NCBI RefSeq assembly: GCF_000282315.2
Contig: NZ_AKJN02000012.1
Coordinates: 1-64,000 of the forward strand
Origin: Pseudomonas sp. GM41(2012)
GTDB lineage: Bacteria; Pseudomonadota; Gammaproteobacteria; Pseudomonadales; Pseudomonadaceae
Direction of reading: 5' to 3'
DNA: 64,000 nucleotides
A model generated the notes under the pieces. The model saw nothing but the letters and a program-made list of their open reading frames with translations, was not told the origin of the DNA and did not search any database. Below are positions 26,211 through 35,948 of the stretch, one piece after another (the stretch's first letter is position 1; each line of letters starts with the position of its first letter). The translations under genes were made by a program, and so were the position numbers.

Positions 26211-29200
26211 TTAGGGTTTATCGGGTTTAGCCAGCAACGTGTACACGCACGGCAGCACAAACAACGTAAACAACGTCCCGATCGACATCCCCGTGGCGAT
26301 CACCATGCCGATGTCGAACCGGCTGACGGCGCCCGCCCCCGTGGCGATGATCAGCGGCACCATACCGAACACCATCGCAGCGGTGGTCATCAACACCGGA
26401 CGCAGACGAATGGCCGCCGCTTCCTCCACGGCCTCGCGCGGCGTCAGGCCTTTGTCCTTGCGTAACTGGTTGGCAAATTCGACGATCAGGATTCCGTGTT
26501 TGCTGATCAGCCCGATCAACGTCACCAGGCCGACCTGGGTGTAGATGTTCATGCTCGACCAACCCAGGAACAGCGGGATCAACGCGCCACAGATTGATAG
26601 CGGCACGGTCACCAGAATCACCAGTGGATCGCGGAAGCTTTCGAACTGGGCCGCCAGCACCAGGAAAATGATCGCCAGCGCCAGGGCGAAGGTGACCCAC
26701 AGCGCACTGCCTTCCTGGACGTATTGCCGTGAAGCGCCGGCATAGTCGAAGGCATAACCCACCGGCGCCTCTTCGTGAGCGATCTGGCGCACGGTGTCGA
26801 TGGCTTCACCCATGCTGACCAGCGGCACCCCAGACAGAATGGCCGAGTTGAGTTGCTGGAACTGGTTCAACTGCCGTGGGCGCGCCCGGTCGGTCACGGT
26901 GATCAGGGTCGACAGGGCCAGCAGTTCGCCTTGGGTGTTCTTGACGTAATAATTGTTCAGCCAGTCGGGGTTATCCCGGAAGGGCCGTTCGACCTGCGCG
27001 ATGACTTTGTAGCTGCGACCTTCAATGGTGAAACGGTTGATCTCCGACTCACCCAGCAATGTCGCGAGCGTCCCGCCCAGGACCTGCATGGAAACACCCA
27101 TCTGTGCGGCCTTGGCGCGGTCGATATCGACCACCACTTCCGGTTTGTCGAAGGCCAGGTCGACGTCGACGAAGGCGAACTTGCCGGATTCCATCGCACG
27201 TTTTTTCACCCGGTCGGTCACTTGCAGCAGCGACTCGTAATCCTTGGCGGAGTTGATGACAAACTGAAACGGCAGCCCCTCGCCGGTACCGGGCAGGGAG
27301 GGCAGGTTGAAGCCGAAGATTTGCAATCCGGAAATGCTCTCCAGTTTGGCCTGTACCTCGGGCAGGATTTGCATCTGAGTGCGGCTGCGTTCGTTCCACG
27401 GCTTGAGCAGGAAGCCGCCGATCCCCGATTGCACGCCGTTGAAGCCATTGATCTGGAACGACGAGTAGTACTCGGGAAACGTCTTGAAGATCGTGACGAA
27501 CTCGTCAGTGTAGGCGCTCAGGTAGTCGAGGTTGGCCGGTTGCGGGGCGTTGGCCATCATGAAAATGATGCCCTGGTCCTCGTCCGGCGCCAGTTCCGAC
27601 TTGGTGAATTTGAGCAGCACTGGAATCAGGCACAGCACGATCACCGCGAACACCAGCACCACCGGCCGGGTGTTGAGGGTGCCGTGGAGTATGCTTTGGT
27701 AACGGCGCTTGAGGCCTTCGAAAATCAGGTCCAGGCGATGGGCCAGACCGCTGGGATTTTCGTCGTGACGCAGCAGGAAGGCGCACATCATTGGCGACAG
27801 GGTCAGGGCGACGATGCCCGAAATCACCACCGCGCCGGCCAAGGTCAGGGCGAACTCCTTGAACAGCGCCCCGGTGAGCCCCGTCAGGAAGCCGATCGGC
27901 GCATAGACCGCCGCCAGCGTGATGGTCATCGAGACCACCGGCATGGCGATTTCCCGGGCGCCTTCGATGGCCGCATCCAGCGGCGTCTTGCCTTCTTCGA
28001 TGTGCCGGTGGATGTTTTCCACCACCACAATGGCGTCGTCCACCACCAGACCGATGGCCAATACCATCGCCAGCAACGTCAGCAGATTGATCGAGTAGCC
28101 CATCATCTGCATGAAGAACATCACGCCGATCATCGACAGCGGGATGGTGACGACCGGGATCACCACCGAACGCAGCGCGCCGAGGAACAGGAACACCACC
28201 ACGATGACGATCAGCACCGCTTCGAACAATGTTTTGATCACCTCGTTGATCGAGGCCTGGATAAACAGCGTGGCGTCGTAGGCGATTTCACCTTTGAGGT
28301 TCGGCGGCAGCTGGGCTTCCAGGTCCGGCATGATCTTGCGCACTTCCTTGATCACGTCCAGCGGGTTGGCGCCGGGCGTGGCCTTGATGCCGATGTACAC
28401 CGAAGGGGTGCCGCCGAAGGAGCTGATCGAATTATAGTTTTCCGCACCCATTTCAACCCGCGCCACATCGCTGAGCAGCACGCGACTGTCGCCCTCGACC
28501 TTGAGCGGAATCGCGGCAAAGGCTTCGGCGGACTTGAGCTCGGTATTGGCGTTGATGCTGGTGACGACGTACTCGCCTTTCACTTCGCCGGCGGCGGAGA
28601 GGAAGTTGTATTTGCGCACGGCATCGGTCACGTCGCTGGCACTCAGGCCGAAACCGGCCAGCTTGACCGGGTCCAGCCACAGGCGCATGGCAAATACCTG
28701 GTTGCCGAGAATCTCGGCTTCAGCCATGCCCGGCAGGGTCGCCAGTTTCGGCTGGATCACCCGCGACAGGTAGTCGGTAATTTGCGGGTTGCTCAGTTCC
28801 TTACTGAAGAAGCTGATGTACATCAGTGCCGAGGCGTCGGCGGCTTCCTTGCTCAGCACCGGGTCTTCGGCGTCCTGAGGCAGTTGGTTTTTCACCTCGT
28901 TGGCTTTGGCCAGCAGTTCGGTGAACAAGCGGTCGCTGTTGGAGCCGATGCGCGCGTAGATCGAGATCACCGAGAAGTTCTGGCGACTGACCGAGGTCAT
29001 GTAGTCGATGCCCTCGGCGCTGGCCAGACTTTGCTGCATCGGTTGGGTGATGTAGCCCTGAATGGTTTCGGCGTTGGCCCCGGGATAAGCGGTGGTCACC
29101 GTGATCAGGGCGTTTTCCATTTGTGGATATTGGCGCAGCGGCAACTTGCTCCAGGCCTGGAAGCCCAGCAGCACAATCAACAGGCTGACCACGGTGGCGA

Positions 29201-29237
29201 GCACCGGGCGGCGGATGAACGGGTCGGTAAAAGCCAT
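26211..29237 (-). CDS. mexW: RND efflux pump inner-membrane transporter (MexW-like)
   Basis: Proton-driven multidrug exporter of the HAE1 RND family, 1008 aa, twelve helices and two large periplasmic loops. Helix 4 carries the proton-relay aspartate pair in IGLVVDDAIVVVENIHRH (about residues 400-417). The N-terminus MAFTDPFIRRPVLATVVSLL and length slightly under 1,050 fit the MexW/MexK-type branch rather than MexB. Together with the adapter 13 nt upstream and the neighbours (inaA side, DUF1513 side) it corresponds to PAO1 mexVW. No outer-membrane channel gene is present; MexVW is known to use OprM. Confidence 0.9.
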   Translation of the reverse strand: MAFTDPFIRRPVLATVVSLLIVLLGFQAWSKLPLRQYPQMENALITVTTAYPGANAETIQGYITQPMQQSLASAEGIDYMTSVSRQNFSVISIYARIGSNSDRLFTELLAKANEVKNQLPQDAEDPVLSKEAADASALMYISFFSKELSNPQITDYLSRVIQPKLATLPGMAEAEILGNQVFAMRLWLDPVKLAGFGLSASDVTDAVRKYNFLSAAGEVKGEYVVTSINANTELKSAEAFAAIPLKVEGDSRVLLSDVARVEMGAENYNSISSFGGTPSVYIGIKATPGANPLDVIKEVRKIMPDLEAQLPPNLKGEIAYDATLFIQASINEVIKTLFEAVLIVIVVVFLFLGALRSVVIPVVTIPLSMIGVMFFMQMMGYSINLLTLLAMVLAIGLVVDDAIVVVENIHRHIEEGKTPLDAAIEGAREIAMPVVSMTITLAAVYAPIGFLTGLTGALFKEFALTLAGAVVISGIVALTLSPMMCAFLLRHDENPSGLAHRLDLIFEGLKRRYQSILHGTLNTRPVVLVFAVIVLCLIPVLLKFTKSELAPDEDQGIIFMMANAPQPANLDYLSAYTDEFVTIFKTFPEYYSSFQINGFNGVQSGIGGFLLKPWNERSRTQMQILPEVQAKLESISGLQIFGFNLPSLPGTGEGLPFQFVINSAKDYESLLQVTDRVKKRAMESGKFAFVDVDLAFDKPEVVVDIDRAKAAQMGVSMQVLGGTLATLLGESEINRFTIEGRSYKVIAQVERPFRDNPDWLNNYYVKNTQGELLALSTLITVTDRARPRQLNQFQQLNSAILSGVPLVSMGEAIDTVRQIAHEEAPVGYAFDYAGASRQYVQEGSALWVTFALALAIIFLVLAAQFESFRDPLVILVTVPLSICGALIPLFLGWSSMNIYTQVGLVTLIGLISKHGILIVEFANQLRKDKGLTPREAVEEAAAIRLRPVLMTTAAMVFGMVPLIIATGAGAVSRFDIGMVIATGMSIGTLFTLFVLPCVYTLLAKPDKP

Positions 29238-29250
29238 GGGGATTCCTTGA

Positions 29251-30399
29251 TCAGTCCGCGCGCGGCGGGCTGTTCTTCTCGGCTAAGGTCTTGTCGTCGC
29301 TGATCGCAATGTGTGCGCCGTTGTCCAGTTTGATCTGGCCGGCGGTGACCACTTTTTCGCCGTTCTGCACACCTTTGGTGATCATCACTTGCCCATCGCG
29401 GCGCTCGCCGGTTTCGATGAAACGCCGTTCGGCGATCAGGATCGGTTGTCCCTTGTCGTCCTTTTCAACGCTGCCGTCTTCGGCTTTTTTCTGCGCGACG
29501 ACATAGACCGAGTTGCCGTACAGCGTGTAAGTGATCGCGCTTTCCGGCACGACAATGCGCGGCTGCGGGTCGGGCAACAACACTTGCAGGCTGGCGAACA
29601 TCCCCGGCAGCAGTTTGCCGTCGGGGTTGGCCAGGGTCGCGCGAACCTGGACGTTGCGCGTGCTGTTTTCGACTTTAGGGTTGATCGCACTGATGGTGCC
29701 GGGGAAGGTTTGTGTCGGGTAGGCCGCGACAATGATCTGCACCGGTTGGCCGAGGGCGATTTTCGGTACCGACTGCTCGGGCACGAAGAAGTCTACATAG
29801 AGGCTGCTGAGGTCTTGCAGGGTGGCAATCATGGTGCCGCTGGCGAGATAGTCACCGATGTCCACCTGACGAATGCCGATGGTCCCGCTGAAGGGTGCGA
29901 GCAAGCGTTTTTTGGCCAGCGCCGCCTTGAGCTGATTCACCGTGGCCCGGCTCTTTTTCAACACGGCAGAGAGCCGGTCGAATTCGCCTTTGGAAATGGC
30001 TTGGCTGCCCACCAGTTGACTGCCGCGACCGTAATCGAGCTGCGCCAGTCCCAGGTCGGCCTCAGCGGTTTCGAGCAGGGCGGTTTCTACCACGCTATCA
30101 AGCACAAGCAGCGGTTGGCCGACCTTGACCTTCTGACCTGACTCGAACTGCAAATCGATGACGGTGCCGTCGGTCTCCAGGCTCAGGTCCACGCCTTGCA
30201 GCGCCTTGAGCGTGCCGACGGTGGGCAGGCGGGCTTGCCACGGCCGTTCGGTGGCAGTGGCCACGGCGACACTGATCGCTGGTTTCGGCACGGCAAAGCC
30301 CTGAATCATCGTATAGATGGAGAAGGCTTTGTAACCGGCCAGGACCAGCACGATCAGCAAAACAACACCCAACATGATCAGCATGCGGCGACGCAGCAT
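29251..30399 (-). CDS. mexV: RND efflux periplasmic adapter (MexV-like)
   Basis: Membrane-fusion protein of 382 aa with an N-terminal membrane anchor (about residues 5-28), a split lipoyl domain (LSLETDGTVIDLQFESGQKV; RLLAPFSGTIGIRQVDIGDY), an alpha-hairpin between them, and beta-barrel and membrane-proximal domains. Start ATG at 30399 with AAGGAAG upstream; the frame is open further but without support. First gene of a two-gene operon with mexW. No dedicated regulator is adjacent. Confidence 0.9.
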   Translation of the reverse strand: MLRRRMLIMLGVVLLIVLVLAGYKAFSIYTMIQGFAVPKPAISVAVATATERPWQARLPTVGTLKALQGVDLSLETDGTVIDLQFESGQKVKVGQPLLVLDSVVETALLETAEADLGLAQLDYGRGSQLVGSQAISKGEFDRLSAVLKKSRATVNQLKAALAKKRLLAPFSGTIGIRQVDIGDYLASGTMIATLQDLSSLYVDFFVPEQSVPKIALGQPVQIIVAAYPTQTFPGTISAINPKVENSTRNVQVRATLANPDGKLLPGMFASLQVLLPDPQPRIVVPESAITYTLYGNSVYVVAQKKAEDGSVEKDDKGQPILIAERRFIETGERRDGQVMITKGVQNGEKVVTAGQIKLDNGAHIAISDDKTLAEKNSPPRAD

Positions 30400-30487
30400 A
30401 TTTCCACTTCCTTGGAGAAAATCAGGTGAGACAGTCGGGCACATTACTCCGAGTGTGCCGGGGATTCCAACTGGCAAGCGCAAAACC

Positions 30488-30578
30488 TGTAGGAGCTGAG
30501 CTTGCTCGCGATAGCGGCTGCACATTCGACATCGCGGTGACTGACACACCGCTATCGCGAGCAAGCTCGGCTCCTACA
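30488..30578. repeat. Palindromic repeat pair (family B)
   Basis: 29-nt arms (30488-30516 and 30550-30578) of the TGTAGGAGC...TTGCTCGCGAT type with a 33-nt spacer, between the mexV promoter region and the DUF1513 gene end. Confidence 0.88.
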
Positions 30579-30589
30579 AAGGACCGTGG

Positions 30590-31687
30590 TTAGATGAGGT
30601 GAAGATGGTTGTCCCAGAGACCTGCCGGTAGATCGAGGGGTTTTGCAACAAGGCTTGTCTGGCGGCAGTCGTAGAACCGGCAACGCCCCTGACCCGAGGT
30701 CACGACAAAGCCATCGGCTACCGCGCCGACCCCGGCGCAATCGGGAAGCGGCGCGTCCAGGCGCACTTCACCGCTGTCCAGGTCCCAGATGAAAAAGCGG
30801 TTGCCCCGTGGCGCGGTCAACGCCACCAAACGCAGTTCGCTGTGCACCGCGACACTGGCGGTGTAATGCCCCATGGCCTGCAACTGATGCTCAGGCACCG
30901 GGAAGGCCACGAACGGCTGGCCGGGACGCTTGATCGCCAGCAGCTCCGACGACTCGTGAGACGGCCCCATGAACTGCTGGCCGGCGACGATGGTGCCGTC
31001 GCTGGCAATCCCCAAATGACGCACGCTGTTCATCTGCTGGGCCAGGGTTTCCTTGCTCAGCAGGGTGCCGTCGCGTTGCATCAGGACCAGGCTCGGTTCC
31101 ATGGCGTTGAGGTTCATCTCGACGCGGCTTTCGGCCTCGGTGCGAATGCCGCCGTTGGCCACCACCAGGGTTTCGCCATCGGGCATCCACGACACCTGAT
31201 GCGGGCCGACACCGTGGGTCGAAATCTCGCCGCTGTGCACCAGCCGCTCGCCTTCGAACTTATACACACCGAGCAAGCCGCGACCCGGATCGGAGGTGTC
31301 GTTCTCGGTGGCGTACAGCCAGTCGCCGCTCTGGTGAATCACCGCGTGACCGTAGAAGTGCCGGTTCGGCAGCGAGCTCACGGTTTGCAGCAGCGTGCCG
31401 TCGCGCAGGTCGATCAGGTAACTCTCGGTGCCGGGACGACGGGCGACGAACAGCGCAATCGGCAGCGTCGGGTGGTTGATGATGTCGTGGCAACGCTGGC
31501 CGACCTGGGTGGCAAACACCCGGGTGCCGTCCAGCCGGTAACCGACGGCGTAGTGCTTGCCGTCGGTATCGTCCCGCGCCGAGAGCAGCAGCGGGCTTTT
31601 GTCCTTCTGCTTGAACAGCGTCCAGCCGCCCAGTGTCACCGCACCCAGCAGCAAACTACCTAACGTCAGAGCCTGGCGTCGCAGCAT
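30590..31687 (-). CDS. DUF1513 domain protein, exported beta-propeller
   Basis: A 365-aa exported protein whose N-terminus (MLRRQALTLGSLLLGAVTL) combines an Arg pair with a hydrophobic stretch and may be a Tat signal. The rest has repeated WD/NHL-like strands (YAVGYRLDGTRVF; QVSWMPDGETLVVANGG; FFIWDLDSGEVRL), matching DUF1513. I take ATG 31687, because GAGGG precedes it; ATG 31702 overlaps the upstream stop as TGATG and would add five residues. Last gene of the imelysin cluster. Its biochemical role is unknown; context points to iron uptake. Confidence 0.85.
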   Translation of the reverse strand: MLRRQALTLGSLLLGAVTLGGWTLFKQKDKSPLLLSARDDTDGKHYAVGYRLDGTRVFATQVGQRCHDIINHPTLPIALFVARRPGTESYLIDLRDGTLLQTVSSLPNRHFYGHAVIHQSGDWLYATENDTSDPGRGLLGVYKFEGERLVHSGEISTHGVGPHQVSWMPDGETLVVANGGIRTEAESRVEMNLNAMEPSLVLMQRDGTLLSKETLAQQMNSVRHLGIASDGTIVAGQQFMGPSHESSELLAIKRPGQPFVAFPVPEHQLQAMGHYTASVAVHSELRLVALTAPRGNRFFIWDLDSGEVRLDAPLPDCAGVGAVADGFVVTSGQGRCRFYDCRQTSLVAKPLDLPAGLWDNHLHLI

Positions 31688-31701
31688 GGAACTTGCCCTC
31701 A

Positions 31702-32766
31702 TCAGTCACCGTCGTTGGCGTTGAAGCCCAGTTGGATGCCCAGCGCCTTGGCCAGTTCGCCTTCGTGCAGGCGGTGGACGGCGTTGAGGCTGTCATAGAT
31801 GTCGTTGAGTTGCTGGCGACCGGCATCGTCGTTGAGCATCTCGGTCAGCGAGCGCTGGTTGCTGGCGAACAGTTTCAGGGACGCGGCATAAGCGGCGTCG
31901 ATCTTGTCGGCCAACGGTTTCTGCTCGTTCGGCAACAGACCGCGCAGGCCTTTGTTGTCGACGCCTTCCCACACCGTTTTGGCGGCGGCGAGGCTGGCTT
32001 CCAGGCCAGTCAGGGACGACTGGCTGCGCCATGCATCGGCCTGGAACGGTTGCGGCACACCCTTGGTCTGACGACCCATCGGCGTACCGAGTTTTTTCTT
32101 CAGGCTGTCGAGGGCGGTGACTTGCACGCGCAACAGATCGGCGATGGCTTCGTGGGAATCGGCGTAACGCTGGTTCGGGAATTTGCTCATCTGCGCGAGC
32201 ATGCCGTCGGTGTTGTTCCAGCTTTTCAGAATCTCTTCAGCCAGTTGTTTCTGACGCTCGCCAATCGCGATCAGCAGCGGGCAGTACTTGGCTTTCTGTT
32301 CGGCGTTGGCCACATCAGGCTTGCTGTCGAACAGGATGTATTCGTAGGCGGAAAGGCCTTGAACCACAACGCTGGACTTGGCCAGGGCAGCGGCATCGAT
32401 CTGCGGCTGTGCGGTGACCAGTTGCTCGACCTGACGGCCGACGAGGTTTTTCTTGTCCGGCCAGAACTGCACCTGCCAGGCGCGATTGCCTTCGGCCAGC
32501 GGCCCGATCAGCAACGGTTGCAGCTCGGCCCAGGCTTTCTGCGCATGCAGGAAGTCGGCGCGGGCGGTGTCGAGGTTTTCCTTGCCTTCGCAGTAGGCCA
32601 GGGCGCTGACGGCCAGTTGGCGGTCGGCTTCAACCCAGCGCGTGTAGGTCGGCAGGATCACCGACTTGGCGATGGCTGCTGACGTAACGGCCTGCGGATC
32701 CTGCGGCGAACAGGCACCCAAGGCTAGTGCGGCAAGGCTGGTGAACAACAATTTGGGACGGAACAT
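31702..32766 (-). CDS. Imelysin-family lipoprotein
   Basis: A 354-aa lipoprotein: signal peptide with lipobox LGAC (Cys19), then an imelysin-like (peptidase M75-type) helical domain. The family's GxHxxE motif is altered: the matching stretch appears to be GLSAYEYILFD, with Ser where His is expected. Imelysins such as EfeO and IcmP are linked to iron uptake. It starts 26 nt after the di-haem oxidoreductase gene and its stop touches the DUF1513 start, so it belongs to the same operon. Confidence 0.88.
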   Translation of the reverse strand: MFRPKLLFTSLAALALGACSPQDPQAVTSAAIAKSVILPTYTRWVEADRQLAVSALAYCEGKENLDTARADFLHAQKAWAELQPLLIGPLAEGNRAWQVQFWPDKKNLVGRQVEQLVTAQPQIDAAALAKSSVVVQGLSAYEYILFDSKPDVANAEQKAKYCPLLIAIGERQKQLAEEILKSWNNTDGMLAQMSKFPNQRYADSHEAIADLLRVQVTALDSLKKKLGTPMGRQTKGVPQPFQADAWRSQSSLTGLEASLAAAKTVWEGVDNKGLRGLLPNEQKPLADKIDAAYAASLKLFASNQRSLTEMLNDDAGRQQLNDIYDSLNAVHRLHEGELAKALGIQLGFNANDGD

Positions 32767-32792
32767 GTCGGGCTCCCGCTATGGAATACGTA

Positions 32793-34220
32793 TTAAAGGG
32801 AATTCAAGAACGCCAGCAACGCAGCGCGCTGTTCGGCATTGAAAGACAAAACCTGTTGCTGCGCCGCTGCGGCTTCCCCGCCATGCCAGAGCACGGCTTC
32901 GAGCAGATTGCGGGCGCGGCCATCGTGCAAAAACTGGGTGTGGCCACTGACCGCCTGCGTCAGGCCGATGCCCCACAACGGCGGGGTGCGCCAGTCGCGG
33001 CCACTGGCCTGGAATTCGCTACGGTGGTCGGCCAGACCGTCGCCCATGTCATGCAGCAGCAGATCGCTGTAAGGGCGAATCACTTGATTGGCCAGTTCAG
33101 GTTCTGCGGCGTTGGCGGCGGTGGTGTATTTCGGGGTGTGGCAGGACTGGCAACCGGCCTGAAAAAACAGAGTCTTGCCGGCCAGCACTTCGGGGGCGCT
33201 GACATCGCGGCGGGCCGGGACGGCGAGGTTACGGCTGTAGAACAGCACCAGACGCAGGATGTTATCGCTGACTTCCGGCTCGCCATCCGGGCCATTGCCG
33301 TTGGGCGCTTGCTTGCAAGCGGTTTGCGCGTCGGTGCAGTCATCGACGGGGCGCAGACTGGTGGTGAGGCCCATGTCGCCGGAGAACGCATGGACGTTCT
33401 GTTGATTGAGGTTGGGTTGGCCGGCCTTCCAGCCGAATCGCCCGAGAACGGTTTTTTGCTGTGCATCATCCCAGACCCGGTTCGGGCGTCCAGCGATCCC
33501 GTTCTTCGCTTTTGCCTGAGCCTCGGCATTGGCCAGGATCGCCTCGTCAGGGATCGCTTCGAGCAGGCCCAGGCCAATCATCGGCGGTGCGACCCTGGCC
33601 GAGAAACGCGTGTCAGGGTGCATCGGGCCGTAGCCGAGCTGGGTGATCTGCAACGTCGGCTTGCGCAACTCGACTTCGGTGCCGTCCTTGAAGCGAATCG
33701 GAACGGGCGTGTAATCGACGCGCACTTTGCCTTCCGGCACGACACCCGGCACGGACATGTCCTGGAATTGTCCGCCGTAGACCGGTTCCGGGACGACACC
33801 GAGCTGCTCGATGACCTTGGCATAGGCCGGCGCATCGGGAATCGACAGGCGTACCAGCATCGACACGGCGTTCTGCGCATCAGGCGCGGGCGGATGACCG
33901 CGGCCGTCCTTGATGTGGCAGCCCTGGCACGCGTTGGTGTTGAACAACGGCCCGAGGCCATCCCGGGCGGTGGTGGTCGACGGGGCGATCACCCAGGGAT
34001 TACGGAAAAAGCTGTTGCCGACACTGAAGTCCACGCGCCGTGACGGCGGCAGGTTGGCGGACGGCAGGGAAAATGAGTTCTGATCGGTCTTGCGCACGGT
34101 TGCGCTGCCACCGGACCGGGCTTCACCGGGTTCGGCCTGGGTAAAACGCGGGGCGTCATCGCAGGCACTCAGGCCCAGGGCCAGAAACAGTGCGGACAAG
34201 CGAAGAGGCAGCGAGGGCAT
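32793..34220 (-). CDS. Di-haem oxidoreductase (DHOR family) lipoprotein
   Basis: A 475-aa lipoprotein with lipobox LSAC (Cys20) and two c-type haem motifs, ACQGCHIKDGRG and GCQSCHTPKY, in the arrangement of the DHOR/'thiol oxidoreductase' family. It should sit in the periplasm, anchored to a membrane. DHOR genes are regularly paired with imelysin genes and are thought to help periplasmic iron redox chemistry (family knowledge; mechanism unproven). It lies between two imelysin genes here. Confidence 0.9.
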   Translation of the reverse strand: MPSLPLRLSALFLALGLSACDDAPRFTQAEPGEARSGGSATVRKTDQNSFSLPSANLPPSRRVDFSVGNSFFRNPWVIAPSTTTARDGLGPLFNTNACQGCHIKDGRGHPPAPDAQNAVSMLVRLSIPDAPAYAKVIEQLGVVPEPVYGGQFQDMSVPGVVPEGKVRVDYTPVPIRFKDGTEVELRKPTLQITQLGYGPMHPDTRFSARVAPPMIGLGLLEAIPDEAILANAEAQAKAKNGIAGRPNRVWDDAQQKTVLGRFGWKAGQPNLNQQNVHAFSGDMGLTTSLRPVDDCTDAQTACKQAPNGNGPDGEPEVSDNILRLVLFYSRNLAVPARRDVSAPEVLAGKTLFFQAGCQSCHTPKYTTAANAAEPELANQVIRPYSDLLLHDMGDGLADHRSEFQASGRDWRTPPLWGIGLTQAVSGHTQFLHDGRARNLLEAVLWHGGEAAAAQQQVLSFNAEQRAALLAFLNSL

Positions 34221-34341
34221 CAGACATCCTGCAAGACGAGCAAAACAAGGGGCGCAAAGTCTAACAGGGCAGGGGAGATTGAATAAGAGGAATTATCGTT
34301 TGGTTGATTTGGCGCAGTCTTTCACGTGAGACCGAGTCGCG

Positions 34342-34478
34342 GCCATCGCGGGCAAGCCACGCTCCCACAGGTTCAGCGCAACCCAATGTGGGAGCGAGCC
34401 TGCTCGCGATGGCGTCATCACAGTCGACATTGATGTTGAATGTACGACCGCTATCGCGAGCAGGCTCGCTCCCACAGG
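34342..34478. repeat. Palindromic repeat cluster (family C)
   Basis: Three arms of the TGTGGGAGC...GCTCGCGAT family. The second and third form an inverted pair, GAGCGAGCCTGCTCGCGAT against its complement; the first is a single inverted unit of the GCGGGCAAGC subtype. Confidence 0.88.
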
Positions 34479-34498
34479 GGACCGCATCAGGCAGGTAT

Positions 34499-34530
34499 GA
34501 AAAAGGCGACCCGAAGGTCGCCTTTTTATT
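34499..34530. terminator. Bidirectional terminator after the first imelysin gene
   Basis: An 11-bp stem (34501-34511 with 34516-34526) with CGAA loop and runs of A and T on both sides, 14 nt beyond the imelysin stop. Downstream genes must use read-through or another promoter in the gap. Confidence 0.9.
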
Positions 34531-34543
34531 CAGCCAGCGTTGA

Positions 34544-35890
34544 TCAGAACTCGTGATCAGCGTTGTCCGGGTTCAGGTCGCTGATGCCCAGTTTGCCAGC
34601 GGCGGCTTCGATCGAACCGGTCTGCTTGACCAGGGAAGCGATAGCGTCACGGACGATCTGGTTGCCAGCGGTGTTGCCGGCGGCGATCAGTTGGTCGTAG
34701 TGCTCACCCTTGTTGGCGTGATCGACCATGATCTGGATTTTGGCTTCGGTGGCGGCCAGGTCGGCTTTGAGCGCGGTGTCGGCAGCCGGGTCGGCTTTGG
34801 CCACCAGGGACGACAGGCTGGCGCCGGTCATTTTGGTGCCGTCGACGCGGGTGTATTCGCCCAGGTACACGTTACGAATGCCTTTGGCATCGTAGAAGTG
34901 CGAGTTGTGGGTGTTGTCGCTGAAGCAATCCTGTTCGTCTTCCGGGGAGTTCGCTTCCAGGGAAACCTTCATGCGCTCGCCCGCCAGTTCGCCCAGGGAC
35001 AGGCTGCCCATGCCGAACAGCATTTTGCGCAGGCCGGATTCAGCTGGCTCGGCTTCCAGGGTGGCGCGGTAGTTGTCGGCCACGTTCGGCTTCCAGTTAC
35101 CGACCATTTCTTCCAGGTCGCTGACCAGCAGTTGGGTCACGGACTTCAGATAAGCGCGACGACGATCGTTATGACCGCCGGTGGCGCCTTTGCCTTCCAG
35201 GTAGTCGGAAGCTGGACGGTTGCCGGCACCAGGGCCGGTGCCGTTCAAGTCCTGGCCCCAGAGCAGGAATTCGATAGCGTGGTAGCCGGTGGCGACGTTG
35301 GCCTCGGAACCACCCAGCTCGTTCAGGCTGGCAAGTTTTGCCGGGGTGATATCTTTCACGTCGACCTTGTCTTCGCCGACCTGAACCTGGGTGTTGGCGA
35401 TGATGTTGGCCGTGGCGCCCGGGTTACCCAGTGCGTGCTCGTAGGATTTGTCGACGTAGTCGATCAGGCCTTCGTCCAGCGGCCAGGAGTTCACCTGACC
35501 TTCCCAGTCGTCGATGATGGTGTTGCCGAAGCGGAACACTTCGCTCTGCAGGTAAGGAACGCGGGCAGCGACCCAGGCAGCCTTGGCCGCTTTCAGGGTG
35601 TCGGCGTTCGGCTTGGCGAGGAAGGCGTCGACGGCGGTTTGCAGGGTCTTCGCGGTAGATTCGGCATCGCTGTAAACGGCGAAGACGATGTCGGCGTAAT
35701 GCGCGACAACGGCTTTGGCGGCGGCCTCGTCGACTTTGCTGGCAGCGGCGGGTGCAGCAGCCGGGGCCGTGGTGCTGGCGGCCGGCGTCGGTGCTTGCGC
35801 AGCGACAGCTTTGTCTTTGCCTTCGCCACAACCGGCGAGGGAAATAGCGATGGCCAACAGACTGGCGGTAGCCAGAGGCATACGAATCAT
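34544..35890 (-). CDS. Imelysin-family iron-regulated lipoprotein (IcmP-like)
   Basis: A 448-aa protein with signal peptide and lipobox LAGC, an Ala/Pro linker, and a full imelysin domain carrying the GxHxxE motif as GYHAIEFLLWGQDL and the GxxxAxRP-type NRPASDY downstream. The PAO1 counterpart by position is icmP, first described as an insulin-cleaving metalloproteinase; modern views favour a role in iron handling. Start ATG 35890 with AGCAGGA 8 nt upstream. A Fur-box-like palindrome lies about 60-80 nt upstream. Confidence 0.9.
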   Translation of the reverse strand: MIRMPLATASLLAIAISLAGCGEGKDKAVAAQAPTPAASTTAPAAAPAAASKVDEAAAKAVVAHYADIVFAVYSDAESTAKTLQTAVDAFLAKPNADTLKAAKAAWVAARVPYLQSEVFRFGNTIIDDWEGQVNSWPLDEGLIDYVDKSYEHALGNPGATANIIANTQVQVGEDKVDVKDITPAKLASLNELGGSEANVATGYHAIEFLLWGQDLNGTGPGAGNRPASDYLEGKGATGGHNDRRRAYLKSVTQLLVSDLEEMVGNWKPNVADNYRATLEAEPAESGLRKMLFGMGSLSLGELAGERMKVSLEANSPEDEQDCFSDNTHNSHFYDAKGIRNVYLGEYTRVDGTKMTGASLSSLVAKADPAADTALKADLAATEAKIQIMVDHANKGEHYDQLIAAGNTAGNQIVRDAIASLVKQTGSIEAAAGKLGISDLNPDNADHEF

Positions 35891-35948
35891 GGCGAACATC
35901 CTGCTTCGAGAGAGGTGGAAAGGCGCAGCAAGCGCGCAAAACTGCGAC

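Larger units (their letters stand above)
34221..34543. other. Intergenic region with three repeat units
   Basis: This 323-nt gap between the first imelysin gene and the DHOR gene contains REP-type arms at about 34342-34369, 34387-34411 and 34452-34477 and a terminator at its right end. No gene is seen. Confidence 0.7.

Noticed and set aside
26775..29303. An 842-codon open frame on the + strand opposite the mexW-like gene
   Set aside because: It runs fully antisense to a clear RND transporter, has no domain, and reflects the codon bias of high-GC genes.
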